Below are positions 27,857 to 37,964 of a stretch of DNA of 64,000 nucleotides, one piece after another (the first letter of the stretch is position 1; every line of letters begins with the position of its first letter). The position numbers and the translations under genes are program-made. The stretch is taken from assembly GCA_027486345.1 (NCBI GenBank), contig JAIXPH010000051.1, positions 31,413 through 95,412 on the forward strand, read 5' to 3'. The notes beneath the pieces were generated by a model. That model made no database searches. It was not told the origin of the DNA and saw nothing but the letters and a program-made list of their open reading frames with translations. This DNA comes from Paracoccaceae bacterium (GTDB lineage: Bacteria; Pseudomonadota; Alphaproteobacteria; Rhodobacterales; Rhodobacteraceae).

Positions 27857-28207
27857 GCGAAGACCCAATGCGCACAGGCGCGACAGGCCGGGCTAAACCA
27901 TTGCCCGGATTAAAGGTTTTCGCCCCATACTCCCCACCTCACCTTAAGGCGTTTCGGATAGGGTTTCATTAACTTTCGTTTAATCCATACCTTTGGCCGT
28001 GTGTTCGCAGCCCTTGGTCTGGGCCGTGGGCCGCCGTGCCGGCAGCGGGTGGCCCGGCGCGCTGTGGCTTGATCTTTGACCCGCCGCCGCTAGCTGCCGG
28101 TGAGATCAAAGAGGGCCGAAACCGACCGCCCAAGGACCGAGGGTTCATGTCACCACATCGCGCCGCCTTTCCGCCGTTGGATGCCCTGCAAGGGCGGCAC
28201 CGGGATC
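27857..28207. other. Divergent intergenic region (351 bp)
   Basis: Lies between the glycosidase-like gene (minus) and the AarF-like gene (plus). An AT-rich patch at 27960-27995 is the best place for promoters. I see no convincing -35/-10 pair, hairpin terminator or additional gene. Confidence 0.5.
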
Positions 28208-29530
28208 ATGACTGATCCGGGTCCAAAGGCGGGCCGCGCCGTGCCCTCCGGGCGGTTGGCGCGGATTGCCGCGATAGGCAGCCTTGCGACAGGCATTGGC
28301 GGCGCGGTGCTGGCGGGCGGCGCGCGCCAGCTGGCCACGGGGCAGCGTCCGCGCCTCTCCGATCTGGTGCTGACCCCCGGCAATGCGCGGCGGGTGGCGG
28401 ATCAACTGGCCCATCTGCGCGGGGCGGCGATGAAACTGGGTCAGCTTCTGTCGATGGACGCGGGCGAGGTGTTGCCCCCCGAACTCGCCGCCATCCTGTC
28501 CCGCCTGCGATCCGATGCCGATCCGATGCCGCCCCAGCAATTGCGCCGGGTGCTGGATGCGGCATGGGGGCAGGGGTGGCTGGCACGCTTCCAGCGTTTT
28601 GACGTCCGGCCCATCGCGGCGGCCTCCATCGGGCAGGTGCATCGGGCGCAGACGCGGGACGGGCGCGATCTGGCGATCAAGGTGCAATATCCCGGCATCC
28701 GCGCCAGCATTGACAGCGATGTGGACAATGTCGCCACCCTTCTGCGCCTGTCGGGGATGGTGCCCGCCCGGCTGGACCTGCGACCCCTGCTGGAGGAGGC
28801 GAAACGCCAGTTGCACGAAGAGGCCGATTACCGCCGCGAGGCGGCGCAGATGCAGCGGTTTGCAGGGCTGCTGGCCGGGGATGCGGCCTTTCGGGTGCCC
28901 GTGGCGCAGGCGGATTGGTCCACCGACAGCGTCTTGGCGATGGATTTCATCGACAGCCAACCGATCGAGGCGCTGACCTCTGCCCCGCAGGCGGAACGTG
29001 ACCGCGTGGCGCGGGACCTGATCCGTCTGGTGCTGGCAGAGGTGTTTGATTTCAATCTGATACAGACCGATCCCAACTTTGCCAATTTCCGCTACAGCCC
29101 GTCCGATGGCCGGATCGTGCTGCTGGATTTCGGCGCGACACGGTCCTTTGGCCCTGACATGGCCCCCGGCCTGCGCCATCTGTTGCGCGCAGGTGTGGCG
29201 GGGGAGGATGCGGGGGTGATGGCCGTGCTGGACCGCTTGGGCTTTCTGCCCGCCGACATGTCCGCCCCGCACCGGGCCGAGGTGGCGGCTCTGGCGCGCA
29301 TCGGCTTTGCGCCCTTGCGCCAAGGCGGCGTGTTCGACTTTGCCCGCCGCGATTTTCTGGCCGAGATGCGGGAGCGGGGCATGGCCTTGGGGCTGGACCG
29401 CGACCTGTGGCATGTCCCGCCGCCGGACCTGTTGTTCCTGAACCGCAAGTTCGGGGGGCTCTATCTTCTGGCCACCAAGCTGGCCGCGCGGGTCGATCTG
29501 GACCCGCTGATCGCGCCCTATCTGGCTTAG
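28208..29530 (+). CDS. ABC1/AarF/UbiB-family atypical kinase
   Basis: A 440-residue protein of the UbiB/ADCK family. The N-terminal KxGQ motif is in AAMKLGQLLSMD (about residues 73-84), the alanine-rich loop replacing the P-loop is AAASIGQVHRA, the kinase lysine is in LAIKVQYPG, and the metal-binding region is 'TDPNFANFRY ... VLLDFGATR'. These proteins support ubiquinone or isoprenoid lipid metabolism by ATPase or kinase action. ATG 28208 aligns with homologs; the longer frame from 28100 is not supported by a ribosome binding site. It is convergent with the antiporter gene, with 4 nt between stops. This is probably not UbiB itself, as no ubi genes are nearby. Confidence 0.88.
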   Translation: MTDPGPKAGRAVPSGRLARIAAIGSLATGIGGAVLAGGARQLATGQRPRLSDLVLTPGNARRVADQLAHLRGAAMKLGQLLSMDAGEVLPPELAAILSRLRSDADPMPPQQLRRVLDAAWGQGWLARFQRFDVRPIAAASIGQVHRAQTRDGRDLAIKVQYPGIRASIDSDVDNVATLLRLSGMVPARLDLRPLLEEAKRQLHEEADYRREAAQMQRFAGLLAGDAAFRVPVAQADWSTDSVLAMDFIDSQPIEALTSAPQAERDRVARDLIRLVLAEVFDFNLIQTDPNFANFRYSPSDGRIVLLDFGATRSFGPDMAPGLRHLLRAGVAGEDAGVMAVLDRLGFLPADMSAPHRAEVAALARIGFAPLRQGGVFDFARRDFLAEMRERGMALGLDRDLWHVPPPDLLFLNRKFGGLYLLATKLAARVDLDPLIAPYLA

Positions 29531-29534
29531 GCGG

Positions 29535-32030
29535 TCACATCTGCAACAGCGTGGCGTCCAACCCCCGCCGCGCCGCACTGTCCAGCACGGCAGCACGCAG
29601 GGTGGCGTTGCGTTGCAGCAGGCGGCGGAACCGCGCCTCATCCAGCACCAGTAGCGTGGTATGGGTGATGGCCACCGCATGGGTCTTGCGGCTGCGGCGC
29701 GACAGCATGGAAAGCTGCCCGAACATCTCGCCGCGCCCCAGCTTGACCTTGGACCCCGCCGTATCAAAGCCGACCGCGCCCGAGGCGATGAAACAGACCT
29801 CGCGCGCCAGATCGCCCTTGCGCATCAGGATGTCGCCGGGCTGGACATAGCGGGTGCGCAGGGCGGCGGCGAGTTTGTGCAAACTCGTCTCATCCATGTC
29901 CGAAAACAGCGGAAACTGCCGCACCAGCGCCGATTTCTGCACCGCAAGGTCAAGGGGCGGGCGCGCCTCGGCCAAGCGGCGTTTTTCGGCCAGTTCCTGC
30001 GTCAGCTTGCCATGCAACTCTTGCCCGATCAGCCCATCGGCCAGCAGCACGTCATATTCCCGTTCTTCCAGCCGCAGGGAGGTGCGGCGCAGGAAACGGC
30101 GCTCCACTTCTTCGGCATAGCCGGGATATTGCAGGCGCAGGCCATCCAGCGCCGTCTGGGCCTCTTCCTCGCGGCGCTTGAGCAGTTCGTGCAAGAGGTC
30201 CGTCACCCGGCGGCCATGGATGCGGCGGATCTTGGTGTCGATATACTGGTGTAGGTCGCGCAGGATCAGGCGCTGGGTCAGCACGATTTCAAACCGGTCT
30301 GCCGTCAGCCGCGCCAAGGTGCCCGACAGGCGCAAGCGGTTGTGCAGGATCGTGGCCAAGCGATAGCCGCGCCCTTGGGCCAAGGACAGCCGCCCCGCCG
30401 CACGATAGGCATCCCGCCCGCCAAGCCGTGTGCGTTCGATCACCCGTTCCGCATCCGACAGCATGCGTTCCGCCAACCCCGCCGAGATCAGGCGTTCGCG
30501 GAAGGCGTCAAGGATCATGTCCCGCTCCCGCCCTGCCAGCGCGATCAGGCCAAGGGTGATGCGGTCCTTGTCGGGGATGTCGTCCGCCGCCTCGGCCCGT
30601 TCCATCGCGCGGTCCAGCCGTTCGGCGAAACGCTTCGCCTCGGATCGGACGATGTCGCGGGTCAACTCATGGCTACGGGCGGTCTCGGCCACCTCTTCGC
30701 GCACGGTCTGCAAGGCGACGGCGATCACCTGATTGGACAGCGCCCGGTCAATGGGGGGCAGGCGGTCAAGGCCCAAAAGCGTGATGACCCAACGCAGGGT
30801 CGTGCCCTGCACCAAGAGCGTGAACAGGGTGAAGCCGGTGGCGAGGATGCCCACTTCGCGCTTCACATCGGGGGGGACGCGGAAGTTTTCCGACACCGCC
30901 AGCGCCAGCGCCAAGGTGACCGCGCCGCGCAACCCACCCCAGAGCATCGCCACGCGATAGGGCGGGTCCACCCGCGGCGACAGGTTCCACGCGGTCAGCG
31001 CGGGCAGCACGACATACAGCATGAACAGCCGCGCGCCCGTGGCCGCGATCACCACGACCACGATCAGGAACAGGTCGAAAAACCGCACATCCGCCAGAAG
31101 GCGTGGCACCAGCACGGCGGCCAGAAGGAAGATCAGTGCCCCCGCCCAATGCGCCAGCACATCCCAGACCTCGCGCAGGTTGGTCCAGTTCTGCGGCGAC
31201 ATGCGCCCCGGACCCATCAGGTTCAGCACCATCCCGGCCGCGACCACGGCCGTCACCCCCGACACGCCCAGAGCATGATCCGCCACCAGATAGGCGATGT
31301 AGGGCAGGGCCACGCTGAAGGACACCTGCGCCAAGGGAAACCGCCCCAGCCACGCCAGCACCGCGACCCAGACCCGGCCAAGGATCAGCCCGGTCACGAT
31401 CCCGCCCGCGATCAGCACCGGAAAGCCCACCAGCGCGTCCCGCAGGGTGGGGTTCGGCACGCCCAGCATGACGAAGGTCAGGAAGAACCCGAACAGCGCA
31501 ATCGCGGCGGCGTCATTGAGCAGGCTTTCGCCCTCGACAATCCGGGTCAGGCGCTGCGGGGCCGAGATGGAGCGGAACACCGACACCACCGCCGACGGAT
31601 CGGTCGTGGCGACGATGGCCCCCAGCAGAAAACAGGCGGCCAGCGTCAGATCGGTGAAGGGGCGCAGGGCAAGGCCGATGACAAAGGTCGCCACCACCAC
31701 CGCCAGCACCGCCATCACAAGGATCGGCACCCAGTCATCCAGCATCCGCCGAAGGTTCAGCCCCAGCGCCACCTGAAACAAGAGCGTGGGCAGCAGAACA
31801 TAAAGGAACACATTGGCCCGGATGGAGAATTCGGTCACCACAAGCTCTGGCGCCCAGGCCGCGACCAGCGCGACATTGCGCGTCAGATAGGCCAGTGCCA
31901 GCCCGATCAGCGTGCCGAACAGCGCCAGCACCACCGTATAGGGCAGGCGCAGCCGGTCGGCCAAAGGCTCGGTCAGGCTGATGACGATGAACAGCGCGGC
32001 GATGCTGCCGACAAGGGTGATGACATCCAT
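29535..32030 (-). CDS. CPA1-family Na+/H+ antiporter with cyclic-nucleotide-binding domain
   Basis: An 831-residue membrane protein. Residues 1-~420 form the Na_H_Exchanger domain with about 12 segments; the ion-binding region is ATTDPSAVVSVFRS and ESLLNDAAAIALFG. A long charged helical stretch follows (440-690). The C-terminal ~125 residues are a CRP-type cNMP-binding domain (LRTRYVQPGDILMRKGDLAREVCFIASGAVG ... GEMFGQLSMLS). It exchanges Na+ (or K+) for protons and may be gated by a cyclic nucleotide or may use the domain structurally. The start ATG 32030 has GGGAG upstream. Similar sperm-NHE-like fusions are known. Confidence 0.88.
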   Translation of the reverse strand: MDVITLVGSIAALFIVISLTEPLADRLRLPYTVVLALFGTLIGLALAYLTRNVALVAAWAPELVVTEFSIRANVFLYVLLPTLLFQVALGLNLRRMLDDWVPILVMAVLAVVVATFVIGLALRPFTDLTLAACFLLGAIVATTDPSAVVSVFRSISAPQRLTRIVEGESLLNDAAAIALFGFFLTFVMLGVPNPTLRDALVGFPVLIAGGIVTGLILGRVWVAVLAWLGRFPLAQVSFSVALPYIAYLVADHALGVSGVTAVVAAGMVLNLMGPGRMSPQNWTNLREVWDVLAHWAGALIFLLAAVLVPRLLADVRFFDLFLIVVVVIAATGARLFMLYVVLPALTAWNLSPRVDPPYRVAMLWGGLRGAVTLALALAVSENFRVPPDVKREVGILATGFTLFTLLVQGTTLRWVITLLGLDRLPPIDRALSNQVIAVALQTVREEVAETARSHELTRDIVRSEAKRFAERLDRAMERAEAADDIPDKDRITLGLIALAGRERDMILDAFRERLISAGLAERMLSDAERVIERTRLGGRDAYRAAGRLSLAQGRGYRLATILHNRLRLSGTLARLTADRFEIVLTQRLILRDLHQYIDTKIRRIHGRRVTDLLHELLKRREEEAQTALDGLRLQYPGYAEEVERRFLRRTSLRLEEREYDVLLADGLIGQELHGKLTQELAEKRRLAEARPPLDLAVQKSALVRQFPLFSDMDETSLHKLAAALRTRYVQPGDILMRKGDLAREVCFIASGAVGFDTAGSKVKLGRGEMFGQLSMLSRRSRKTHAVAITHTTLLVLDEARFRRLLQRNATLRAAVLDSAARRGLDATLLQM

Positions 32031-32268
32031 GTCCGCTCCCTAAACCGCGCCTCGCCTTGGGTAAATCGCTAAGGTGATCACAGGCGTGTCAGGGACACCG
32101 CTTCGGCGAAGCGGCGCGCAGGGGGTGGTTGCGCTGCCTGTTTTGGTTGCATATTGAAAAGTGAATGTGTTTTCCGATCCCGTGACGTGGCGCTGCGCCG
32201 CATCGGGCCGGGTTTGGGCATCGGGGGGCTTCGTGCTAAACTCGGTGCTGCCTCAAGGAGATGTGACG

Positions 32269-33153
32269 ATGACCGAGCTTTCGCTTCAGATGGACCTGAC
32301 GCCCGAGGTGCATGCCTTCTTCGATCCGGCGACCAATACGATCAGCTATGTGGTGCGCGATCCGGCCTCCGAGGCCTGCGCGGTGATCGATTCCGTGATG
32401 GACATCGACTATGCGGCGGGGCGGATCACCTATGCCCATGCCGATGAGATTGTGGCCTTCATCCGCGCGCAGGGCTGGCGGCTGGAGTGGTTGATCGAAA
32501 CCCATGTCCACGCCGATCACCTGAGTGCGGCGCCCTATATACAGGCGCAGTTGGGCGGCAAGATCGGCATCGGTGAGAAGATCACCGAGGTGCAGGACAC
32601 CTTCGGCAAGGTCTTCAACGAAGGCACGGAGTTCCAGCGCGACGGCTCGCAATTCGACGCGCTGTTCAAGGATGGCGACAGCTACCAGATCGGCACGATG
32701 CGGGCCCTGACGCTGCACACGCCGGGCCATACCCCCGCCTGCATGACCCATGTCATCGGCAATGCGGCCTTCGTGGGGGACACGCTGTTCATGCCCGACG
32801 GCGGCTCGGCCCGCGCGGATTTTCCGGGGGGCGATGCGGGGGTTCTCTATGACAGCATCCAGCGCGTGCTGGCCTTGCCCGATGCGATGCGGCTGTTCAT
32901 GTGCCACGACTACGGACCCAACGGGCGCGACATCCGCTGGGAGACGACCGTGGCCGAGGAACGCGCCCACAACATCCATGTCGGCCCCGGATCGACGCGC
33001 GAGGGCTTCGTCAAGCTGCGGACCGAGCGGGACAGGACGCTGGCGATGCCGAAACTGATCATCCCCTCGCTTCAGGTGAACATGCGGGCGGGCGAGATTC
33101 CGACCGACGCCTCGGGCCGACCCATGCTGAAGGTGCCGGTGAACGGGTTGTGA
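32269..33153 (+). CDS. MBL-fold hydrolase, persulfide dioxygenase (ETHE1/Blh)-like
   Basis: A 294-residue metallo-beta-lactamase-fold protein. The metal ligands are in ETHVHADHLSA (HxHxDH), TPGHTPACM and VGDTLF, and a late histidine in MCHDYGP. The T-H-x-H-A-D-H motif and C-terminal extension (NIHVGPGSTREGFV) match persulfide dioxygenase-like Blh proteins of Rhodobacterales and rhizobia, which detoxify sulfide together with BigR-regulated partners. No BigR or YeeE gene is next to it here. ATG 32269 has AAGGAG eight bases upstream; the frame open to 32161 is not needed. Confidence 0.85.
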   Translation: MTELSLQMDLTPEVHAFFDPATNTISYVVRDPASEACAVIDSVMDIDYAAGRITYAHADEIVAFIRAQGWRLEWLIETHVHADHLSAAPYIQAQLGGKIGIGEKITEVQDTFGKVFNEGTEFQRDGSQFDALFKDGDSYQIGTMRALTLHTPGHTPACMTHVIGNAAFVGDTLFMPDGGSARADFPGGDAGVLYDSIQRVLALPDAMRLFMCHDYGPNGRDIRWETTVAEERAHNIHVGPGSTREGFVKLRTERDRTLAMPKLIIPSLQVNMRAGEIPTDASGRPMLKVPVNGL

Positions 33154-33223
33154 GACTGGCCGCGCTTGCATTGGCCGGGCCTTTGGCAAAGAAACGGGGG
33201 GATGCGTCGTTAAAGGTGCCGTC

Positions 33224-33952
33224 ATGCCCGCCCCCTCCCGTGCCGTGCTTCTGGACCTTGCCCGCTCTGTGGCGCTGGTCGGGATGGCGATCTTTCATTT
33301 CATGTTCGACCTCGTGATGTTCGGCCATCAGCCGCCCGAGGTGATCCTGCACGGTTTCTGGCCGCTCTGGGCGCGGGTGGTGGCGTCGAGTTTCCTGTTC
33401 CTGTCGGGGGTGGGGCTCTATCTGGCCTATGGGCAGGGGATCGACTTGCGCCGTCTGCTGCGGCGTCTGGTCAAGATCGCCGGGGCGGCGGTGGTTGTCA
33501 CCCTCGCCACGCGGGCGGCGATGGGGGATCAATATGTGTTCTGGGGCATCCTGCACATGATCGCTTTCGGGTCTCTGGCCGGATTGCTGTTCCTGCGCCT
33601 GCCTGCGGCGGTGACGCTGATGGTGGCGGCGGGCGTGTTCTGGATCGGCCAGACCGTGGCAAGCCCGGCACTTGACGCCGCCCCCTTGCTGTTTCTGGGG
33701 CTGGGGGCGGAACCGGTCTATGCGGTGGATTATGTTCCGGTGTTCCCATGGCTCGCCCCGGTGCTGGCCGGGGTGGGGGTCGGGCGGATCGCGGTTCGGT
33801 CGGGTCTCTGGGCACGGATCGCTGCGGTCACCGCGCCAAAGGGCAGCCTTTGGGACTGGCTGGCCTTTCCGGGGCGCCACAGCCTGTGGGTCTATCTGAT
33901 CCACCAGCCGGTGCTGATCGGGTCGGTGTGGGTCTGGACCTTCGTGCTCTAG
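33224..33952 (+). CDS. DUF1624 membrane protein (heparan-alpha-glucosaminide N-acetyltransferase-like)
   Basis: A 242-residue integral membrane protein with about seven hydrophobic segments. The DUF1624 signature is visible at the start (AVLLDLARSVALVGMAIFHFMFDL) with the conserved D-x-x-R and H-F-x-x-D residues. The C-terminus GRHSLWVYLIHQPVL matches acyltransferase-3-like ends. The family may transfer acyl groups across the membrane to sugars; the substrate here is unknown. It starts 70 nt after the MBL gene on the same strand and may share its transcript. Confidence 0.8.
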   Translation: MPAPSRAVLLDLARSVALVGMAIFHFMFDLVMFGHQPPEVILHGFWPLWARVVASSFLFLSGVGLYLAYGQGIDLRRLLRRLVKIAGAAVVVTLATRAAMGDQYVFWGILHMIAFGSLAGLLFLRLPAAVTLMVAAGVFWIGQTVASPALDAAPLLFLGLGAEPVYAVDYVPVFPWLAPVLAGVGVGRIAVRSGLWARIAAVTAPKGSLWDWLAFPGRHSLWVYLIHQPVLIGSVWVWTFVL

Positions 33953-33999
33953 GGCAAGCGGAGCACACCACGGGTGCCGCGCCCCTTGCCCCCGGACCG

Positions 34000-35241
34000 T
34001 CAGCGCAACCGCGCCAGCAATCCCGCCGTCGCCATGCCCGTCACGGGCAAGCCATTCGTGGCCTCATAGGCGCGGATCGCGGCCACTGTCTTGCCACCGA
34101 CCACGCCATCGCTGCCGTCGGTGTCAAAGCCTGCCGCCGTCAGGCGACGTTGCAGCTCCTGCCGGTCGGCCAGTGTCAGCCCCTGTGCATCGGGCGGAAA
34201 GGCCGCGCGGATCGGCCCGCCGCCGCGCAGGCGGTCTGACAGGTGCCCGACGCCAATGCCGTAGTTCAACGCATTGTTGTAGCGCAGGATCACGTTGAAA
34301 TTCCGCCACAGGAGGAAGGCCGGACCCGTCGGCCCCTGCGGCAGCACCACCGCCCCCGGCCCGTGATCGGGCAAAGCGCCGCCATCCGCCGCGCGCACCC
34401 CCATCGCCGCCCAATCGCTGCTGGCGCGGCGGGCCTCGCGCCCGGTCAGGCCGATGTCAAAGCCGGGGGGCAGGCGCACCTCTGCCCCCCACAACTGACC
34501 CGTCTGCCAGCCCGACCGCGCCAGATAGGCGGCGGTGGAGGCCAGCGCATCCGTGGGGTCCTCTGACCAGATGTCGCGCCGCCCGTCGCCGGTGAAATCA
34601 ACGGCGAATTGCAAAAAGGAGGTGGGGATGAACTGGGTGTGCCCCATCGCTCCCGCCCAACTGCCCACCATCGCGTCAGGGGCTACATCCCCCGCCTGCA
34701 GGATATTCAGTGCCGCGAGCAACTGCGCCTCGAAGAACGCGCCGCGCCGCCCGTCATAGGCCAGCGTCGACAGCGCCGACACCACCGGGATATCCCCGCG
34801 CCGGGTGCCATATTGGCTTTCCAGCCCCCAGACGGCGGCGACGACCTCTGCCTCTACGCCGTAGCGGGCCTGAATGGCCGCCAAGGCCCCGCCGTGCCGC
34901 GCCATCGCCGCGCGCCCCAATTCGATGCGCTGCTCCGAGGCCGCGATGGCCAGATAATCTTCCAGCGTGCGGGTGAATTCGGTCTGGTTGCGGTCCCGTT
35001 CGATCACGCCCGGCAGGAACCCCGCGTTGCGAAAGGCGCGGTCCAGCACGGCGGGCGAAATCCCGGCAGCCTCGGCCCGTGGCAGGAAGCCCGAGACCCA
35101 TTGCGTCCATCCCGCGTTGGGTTGGGGCCGCAGGCCGGGATCGGCGATCGGGATGGAACGCCCGCCGCCCCCGCCGCCCGCACAGGCCGCAAGCCCGCCC
35201 GCCGCCAGACCCCAGAGCATCCACCGCCGCGTCACATCCAT
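34000..35241 (-). CDS. Lytic murein transglycosylase lipoprotein with peptidoglycan-binding domain
   Basis: A 413-residue lipoprotein. The signal ends in a lipobox LAAC (about residues 16-19) after MDVTRRWMLWGLAAGG. The MltB catalytic domain (about 45-330) has the glutamate in WGLESQYGTRRGD, and AMGHTQFIPTSFLQFAVDFTGDGRRD. A C-terminal PG_binding_1 domain (~345-413) has LTLADRQELQRRLTAAGFDTDGSDGVVGGKTVAAIRAYEATNGLPVTG. It would sit in the outer membrane and remodel murein. The start ATG 35241 is set by the signal peptide; the 105 codons open upstream are out of character. Divergent from the glycosyltransferase gene. Confidence 0.92.
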   Translation of the reverse strand: MDVTRRWMLWGLAAGGLAACAGGGGGGRSIPIADPGLRPQPNAGWTQWVSGFLPRAEAAGISPAVLDRAFRNAGFLPGVIERDRNQTEFTRTLEDYLAIAASEQRIELGRAAMARHGGALAAIQARYGVEAEVVAAVWGLESQYGTRRGDIPVVSALSTLAYDGRRGAFFEAQLLAALNILQAGDVAPDAMVGSWAGAMGHTQFIPTSFLQFAVDFTGDGRRDIWSEDPTDALASTAAYLARSGWQTGQLWGAEVRLPPGFDIGLTGREARRASSDWAAMGVRAADGGALPDHGPGAVVLPQGPTGPAFLLWRNFNVILRYNNALNYGIGVGHLSDRLRGGGPIRAAFPPDAQGLTLADRQELQRRLTAAGFDTDGSDGVVGGKTVAAIRAYEATNGLPVTGMATAGLLARLR

Positions 35242-35503
35242 CTGCCCAACCCCTGAACCTGCGTCAGACAACTGTAGCGGGATCACGCCAAAAGGGAAAC
35301 CCGTTGATGAAAAATCCATCGCGGCCCGAGGGTTGCGCCAAGCGAAGCGCAGCGGATCAATCGGCGGAATGCCGCCTTTCGGCGCGTCCGGTGACCCTGT
35401 CCGCACATCCTCAGGCGGAACCAAGCCCGGCCTGCCCGGTTTGCCAGACAGCCCGCGCCCCGTTCTGGCGGCCTGCGGGACCATCCATGACCGGAGCCCA
35501 CCG

Positions 35504-36757
35504 ATGACAGTCCTGACCCCTGGTCCCGGACGCGCCACGGCGCGTCTTTTGCCCACCCGTGCCGCCTCGCGCGTGTTGATCGTGTTTTCCCATCTGCGGT
35601 GGGATCTGGTGTTCCAGCGCCCACAGCATCTGCTGACCCGTGCCGTGCGGGATTTCGACGTCCTCTATTTCGAGGAACCGCTGATCGAGCCGGGGGTGAC
35701 CCCGCATCTGCGCCACCGCAGCGACCTGTCCGGCGTGCGGATCGTGACACCGATCCTGCCGCCCGAGGCCGAGCCGGTGGCCGCGCAACGCCGCCTGCTG
35801 GATGGCCTTCTGGCCCGCCGCCCCGCCGAGCGCCGCTTCCTGTGGTATTACACGCCGATGGCGCTGGCCTTCAGCGACCATCTCGACGCCGATGCCACCG
35901 TCTTTGACTGCATGGACGAACTGTCGGCCTTCAAGGACCCCCCGCCGGGGTTGCTGGCGGCCGAGGCGCGGCTGTTTGACCATGTCGATTTGGTCTTCAC
36001 CGGTGGGCCAAGCCTTTTTGAGGCCAAGCGGGGACGGCATCCCCATGTCTTGTGCTTTCCCTCCAGCATCGACGCCGCGCATTTCGGGCAGGCCCGGCGG
36101 GCGTTGGGCGATCCGGTCGATCAGGCCGCCATCGCCCGCCCGCGCATCGGCTTTTTCGGCGTGATTGACGAGCGGATGGACCTGCCGCTGGTCGCCCGCA
36201 TGGCGCGGGATTTGCCGCAGGTGCAGTTCATCCTGCTGGGACCCGTGGTGAAGATCGACCCGGCCAGCCTGCCGCAGGGGGCGAACCTGCATTGGCTGGG
36301 ATCAAAACCCTATGCCGAGCTTCCGGCCTACCTGTCGCATTGGGACGCGGGCTGGATGCCCTTCCGGCTGGATGACTCCACCCGCTTCATCAGCCCGACC
36401 AAGACGCCGGAGTTCCTCGCCGCCGGTTTGCCGGTCACCTCGACCGCGGTGCCCGATGTGGTGTCGGGCTATGGCGGTGGCGCGGCCAATGACGGGGAAG
36501 GGGGGCTGGCCCTCGTGCGGATCGCCGGACAGGCGGACATGGCGCAGGCGCTGACCGCCAGCCTCGCCCGTCCCGATCCGGCATGGCGCGCGGCAGTAGA
36601 GGCCTGCCTTGCCCGCGGATCATGGGACCGGACCTGGGCCGCGATGCGGCGCGAGCTTTTTGCCGCGGCCCGCCGTTCGGCGCCTGCCATGCCCCTCTCG
36701 GCGACCCTGCGCCGCGTGGACGGGGCCTCAGCCGAACTGGAGCGCCGCAATGTATGA
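35504..36757 (+). CDS. Glycosyltransferase (GT-B, family 1/4 type)
   Basis: A 417-residue cytosolic glycosyltransferase. The N-terminal half contains 'VLIVFSHLRWDLVFQRPQHLL' and the second half GFFGVIDERMD, GPVVKIDP, and PYAELPAYLSHWDAGWMPF with a late donor-binding acidic site 'ISPTKTPEFLAAGLPV'. That layout is typical of GTs acting on exopolysaccharide or teichuronic-like chains. ATG 35504 is chosen because the fold begins there; GGAG at 35493 is a weak ribosome binding site. It overlaps the next gene, glf, by 8 nt. Together with glf it suggests use of UDP-galactofuranose. Confidence 0.85.
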   Translation: MTVLTPGPGRATARLLPTRAASRVLIVFSHLRWDLVFQRPQHLLTRAVRDFDVLYFEEPLIEPGVTPHLRHRSDLSGVRIVTPILPPEAEPVAAQRRLLDGLLARRPAERRFLWYYTPMALAFSDHLDADATVFDCMDELSAFKDPPPGLLAAEARLFDHVDLVFTGGPSLFEAKRGRHPHVLCFPSSIDAAHFGQARRALGDPVDQAAIARPRIGFFGVIDERMDLPLVARMARDLPQVQFILLGPVVKIDPASLPQGANLHWLGSKPYAELPAYLSHWDAGWMPFRLDDSTRFISPTKTPEFLAAGLPVTSTAVPDVVSGYGGGAANDGEGGLALVRIAGQADMAQALTASLARPDPAWRAAVEACLARGSWDRTWAAMRRELFAAARRSAPAMPLSATLRRVDGASAELERRNV

Positions 36758-37964
36758 CTGGCTCGTCGTGGGGGCAGGCTTTGCCGGGGCGGTGGTGGCC
36801 GAACGTCTGGCAACCCAGCGCGGCGAGTCCGTGCTGGTGATCGACCGGCGTGACCATGTGGCGGGCAATGCCTTTGATCATCTCGACGCGGCGGGGGTGA
36901 TGATCCACCGCTACGGGCCGCATATCTTTCACACCAGTTCCGATCAGGTGGTGGCCTATCTGTCGCAATTCACCGAATGGCGCGATTATGAGCACCGTGT
37001 TCTGGCGCATGTCGATGGCCAGCTTCTGCCGATCCCGATCAATCTGGACACGATCAACCGCCTTTATGGCCTGTCGCTGGACAGCGCGGGAATGGAACGC
37101 TTTCTCGCCGCGCGGCGCGAGGTGCCCGAACACATTGAAACCTCCGAGGATGTGGTCGTGGCCACCGTGGGACGCGAGCTTTATGAAAAGTTTTTCCAAG
37201 GCTACACGCGCAAGCAATGGGGTCTTGATCCGTCGCAACTCTCCAAGGGGGTGACGGCGCGCATTCCGACCCGCACCAACCGCGATGACCGCTACTTCAC
37301 CGACAGTTTCCAGAAGATGCCCGCCGAGGGCTATACGCGGATGTTCGAACGCATCCTCGACCATCCCGGCATCACGGTGCGTCTGGGTGAGGATTGGGCG
37401 GCACAGCGCCAGAAGGGCGGCTTTCGGCGCGTGGTGTTCACCGGGCCGGTCGATGAGTATTTCGATTTCCGCTTCGGCAAGCTGCCCTACCGCTCGTTGC
37501 GGTTCCAGCATGTGACCGAGGATCGCGCATGGGCGCAGCCCGTGGCCGTGGTGAACTACCCCCAGACCGAGGACTATACGCGGGTCACCGAATACAAGCA
37601 CATGACCGGGCAGGCCCATCCCAAGACCAGCCTGACCTATGAATACCCCACGGATGCGGGCGATCCCTATTATCCCGTCCCCCGCCCCGAGAACGAGGCG
37701 CTCTACAAGCGCTACAAGGCCTTGGCCGAGGCGACGCGGGATGTCTGGTTCTGCGGGCGGCTGGCGACCTATCGCTATTACAACATGGATCAGGTCACGG
37801 CGCAGGCGCTGACGACCTTTGCCAGGATCGATGCGGCCTTGGGGCCGAGGACCGCCGCCGGACAGCGCGCGCAGGACAAACACCACATGGTGCAGGAGGG
37901 CGCGCAGCAGGCGGGGGAACCGGTGCCGGGACCCGTGCGGAAGTCCGGCAGTGCCGGGGTCTGA
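36750..37964 (+). CDS. glf: UDP-galactopyranose mutase
   Basis: A 404-residue FAD enzyme that converts UDP-galactopyranose to UDP-galactofuranose for surface glycans. FAD-binding VVGAGFAGAVVAERLA is at about 6-21. The family's motifs are present: DRRDHVAGNAFD, YGPHIFHTS (substrate/FAD loop), FFQGYTRKQWGLDPSQL and RIPTRTNRDDRYF, and the C-terminal FCGRLATYRYYNMDQV, with arginine and tyrosines that grip the diphosphate. The last ~30 residues are a variable Arg/Gln tail. ATG 36750 has GGAG ten bases upstream. It overlaps both neighbours, so all three genes are one translational unit. Confidence 0.93.
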   Translation: MYDWLVVGAGFAGAVVAERLATQRGESVLVIDRRDHVAGNAFDHLDAAGVMIHRYGPHIFHTSSDQVVAYLSQFTEWRDYEHRVLAHVDGQLLPIPINLDTINRLYGLSLDSAGMERFLAARREVPEHIETSEDVVVATVGRELYEKFFQGYTRKQWGLDPSQLSKGVTARIPTRTNRDDRYFTDSFQKMPAEGYTRMFERILDHPGITVRLGEDWAAQRQKGGFRRVVFTGPVDEYFDFRFGKLPYRSLRFQHVTEDRAWAQPVAVVNYPQTEDYTRVTEYKHMTGQAHPKTSLTYEYPTDAGDPYYPVPRPENEALYKRYKALAEATRDVWFCGRLATYRYYNMDQVTAQALTTFARIDAALGPRTAAGQRAQDKHHMVQEGAQQAGEPVPGPVRKSGSAGV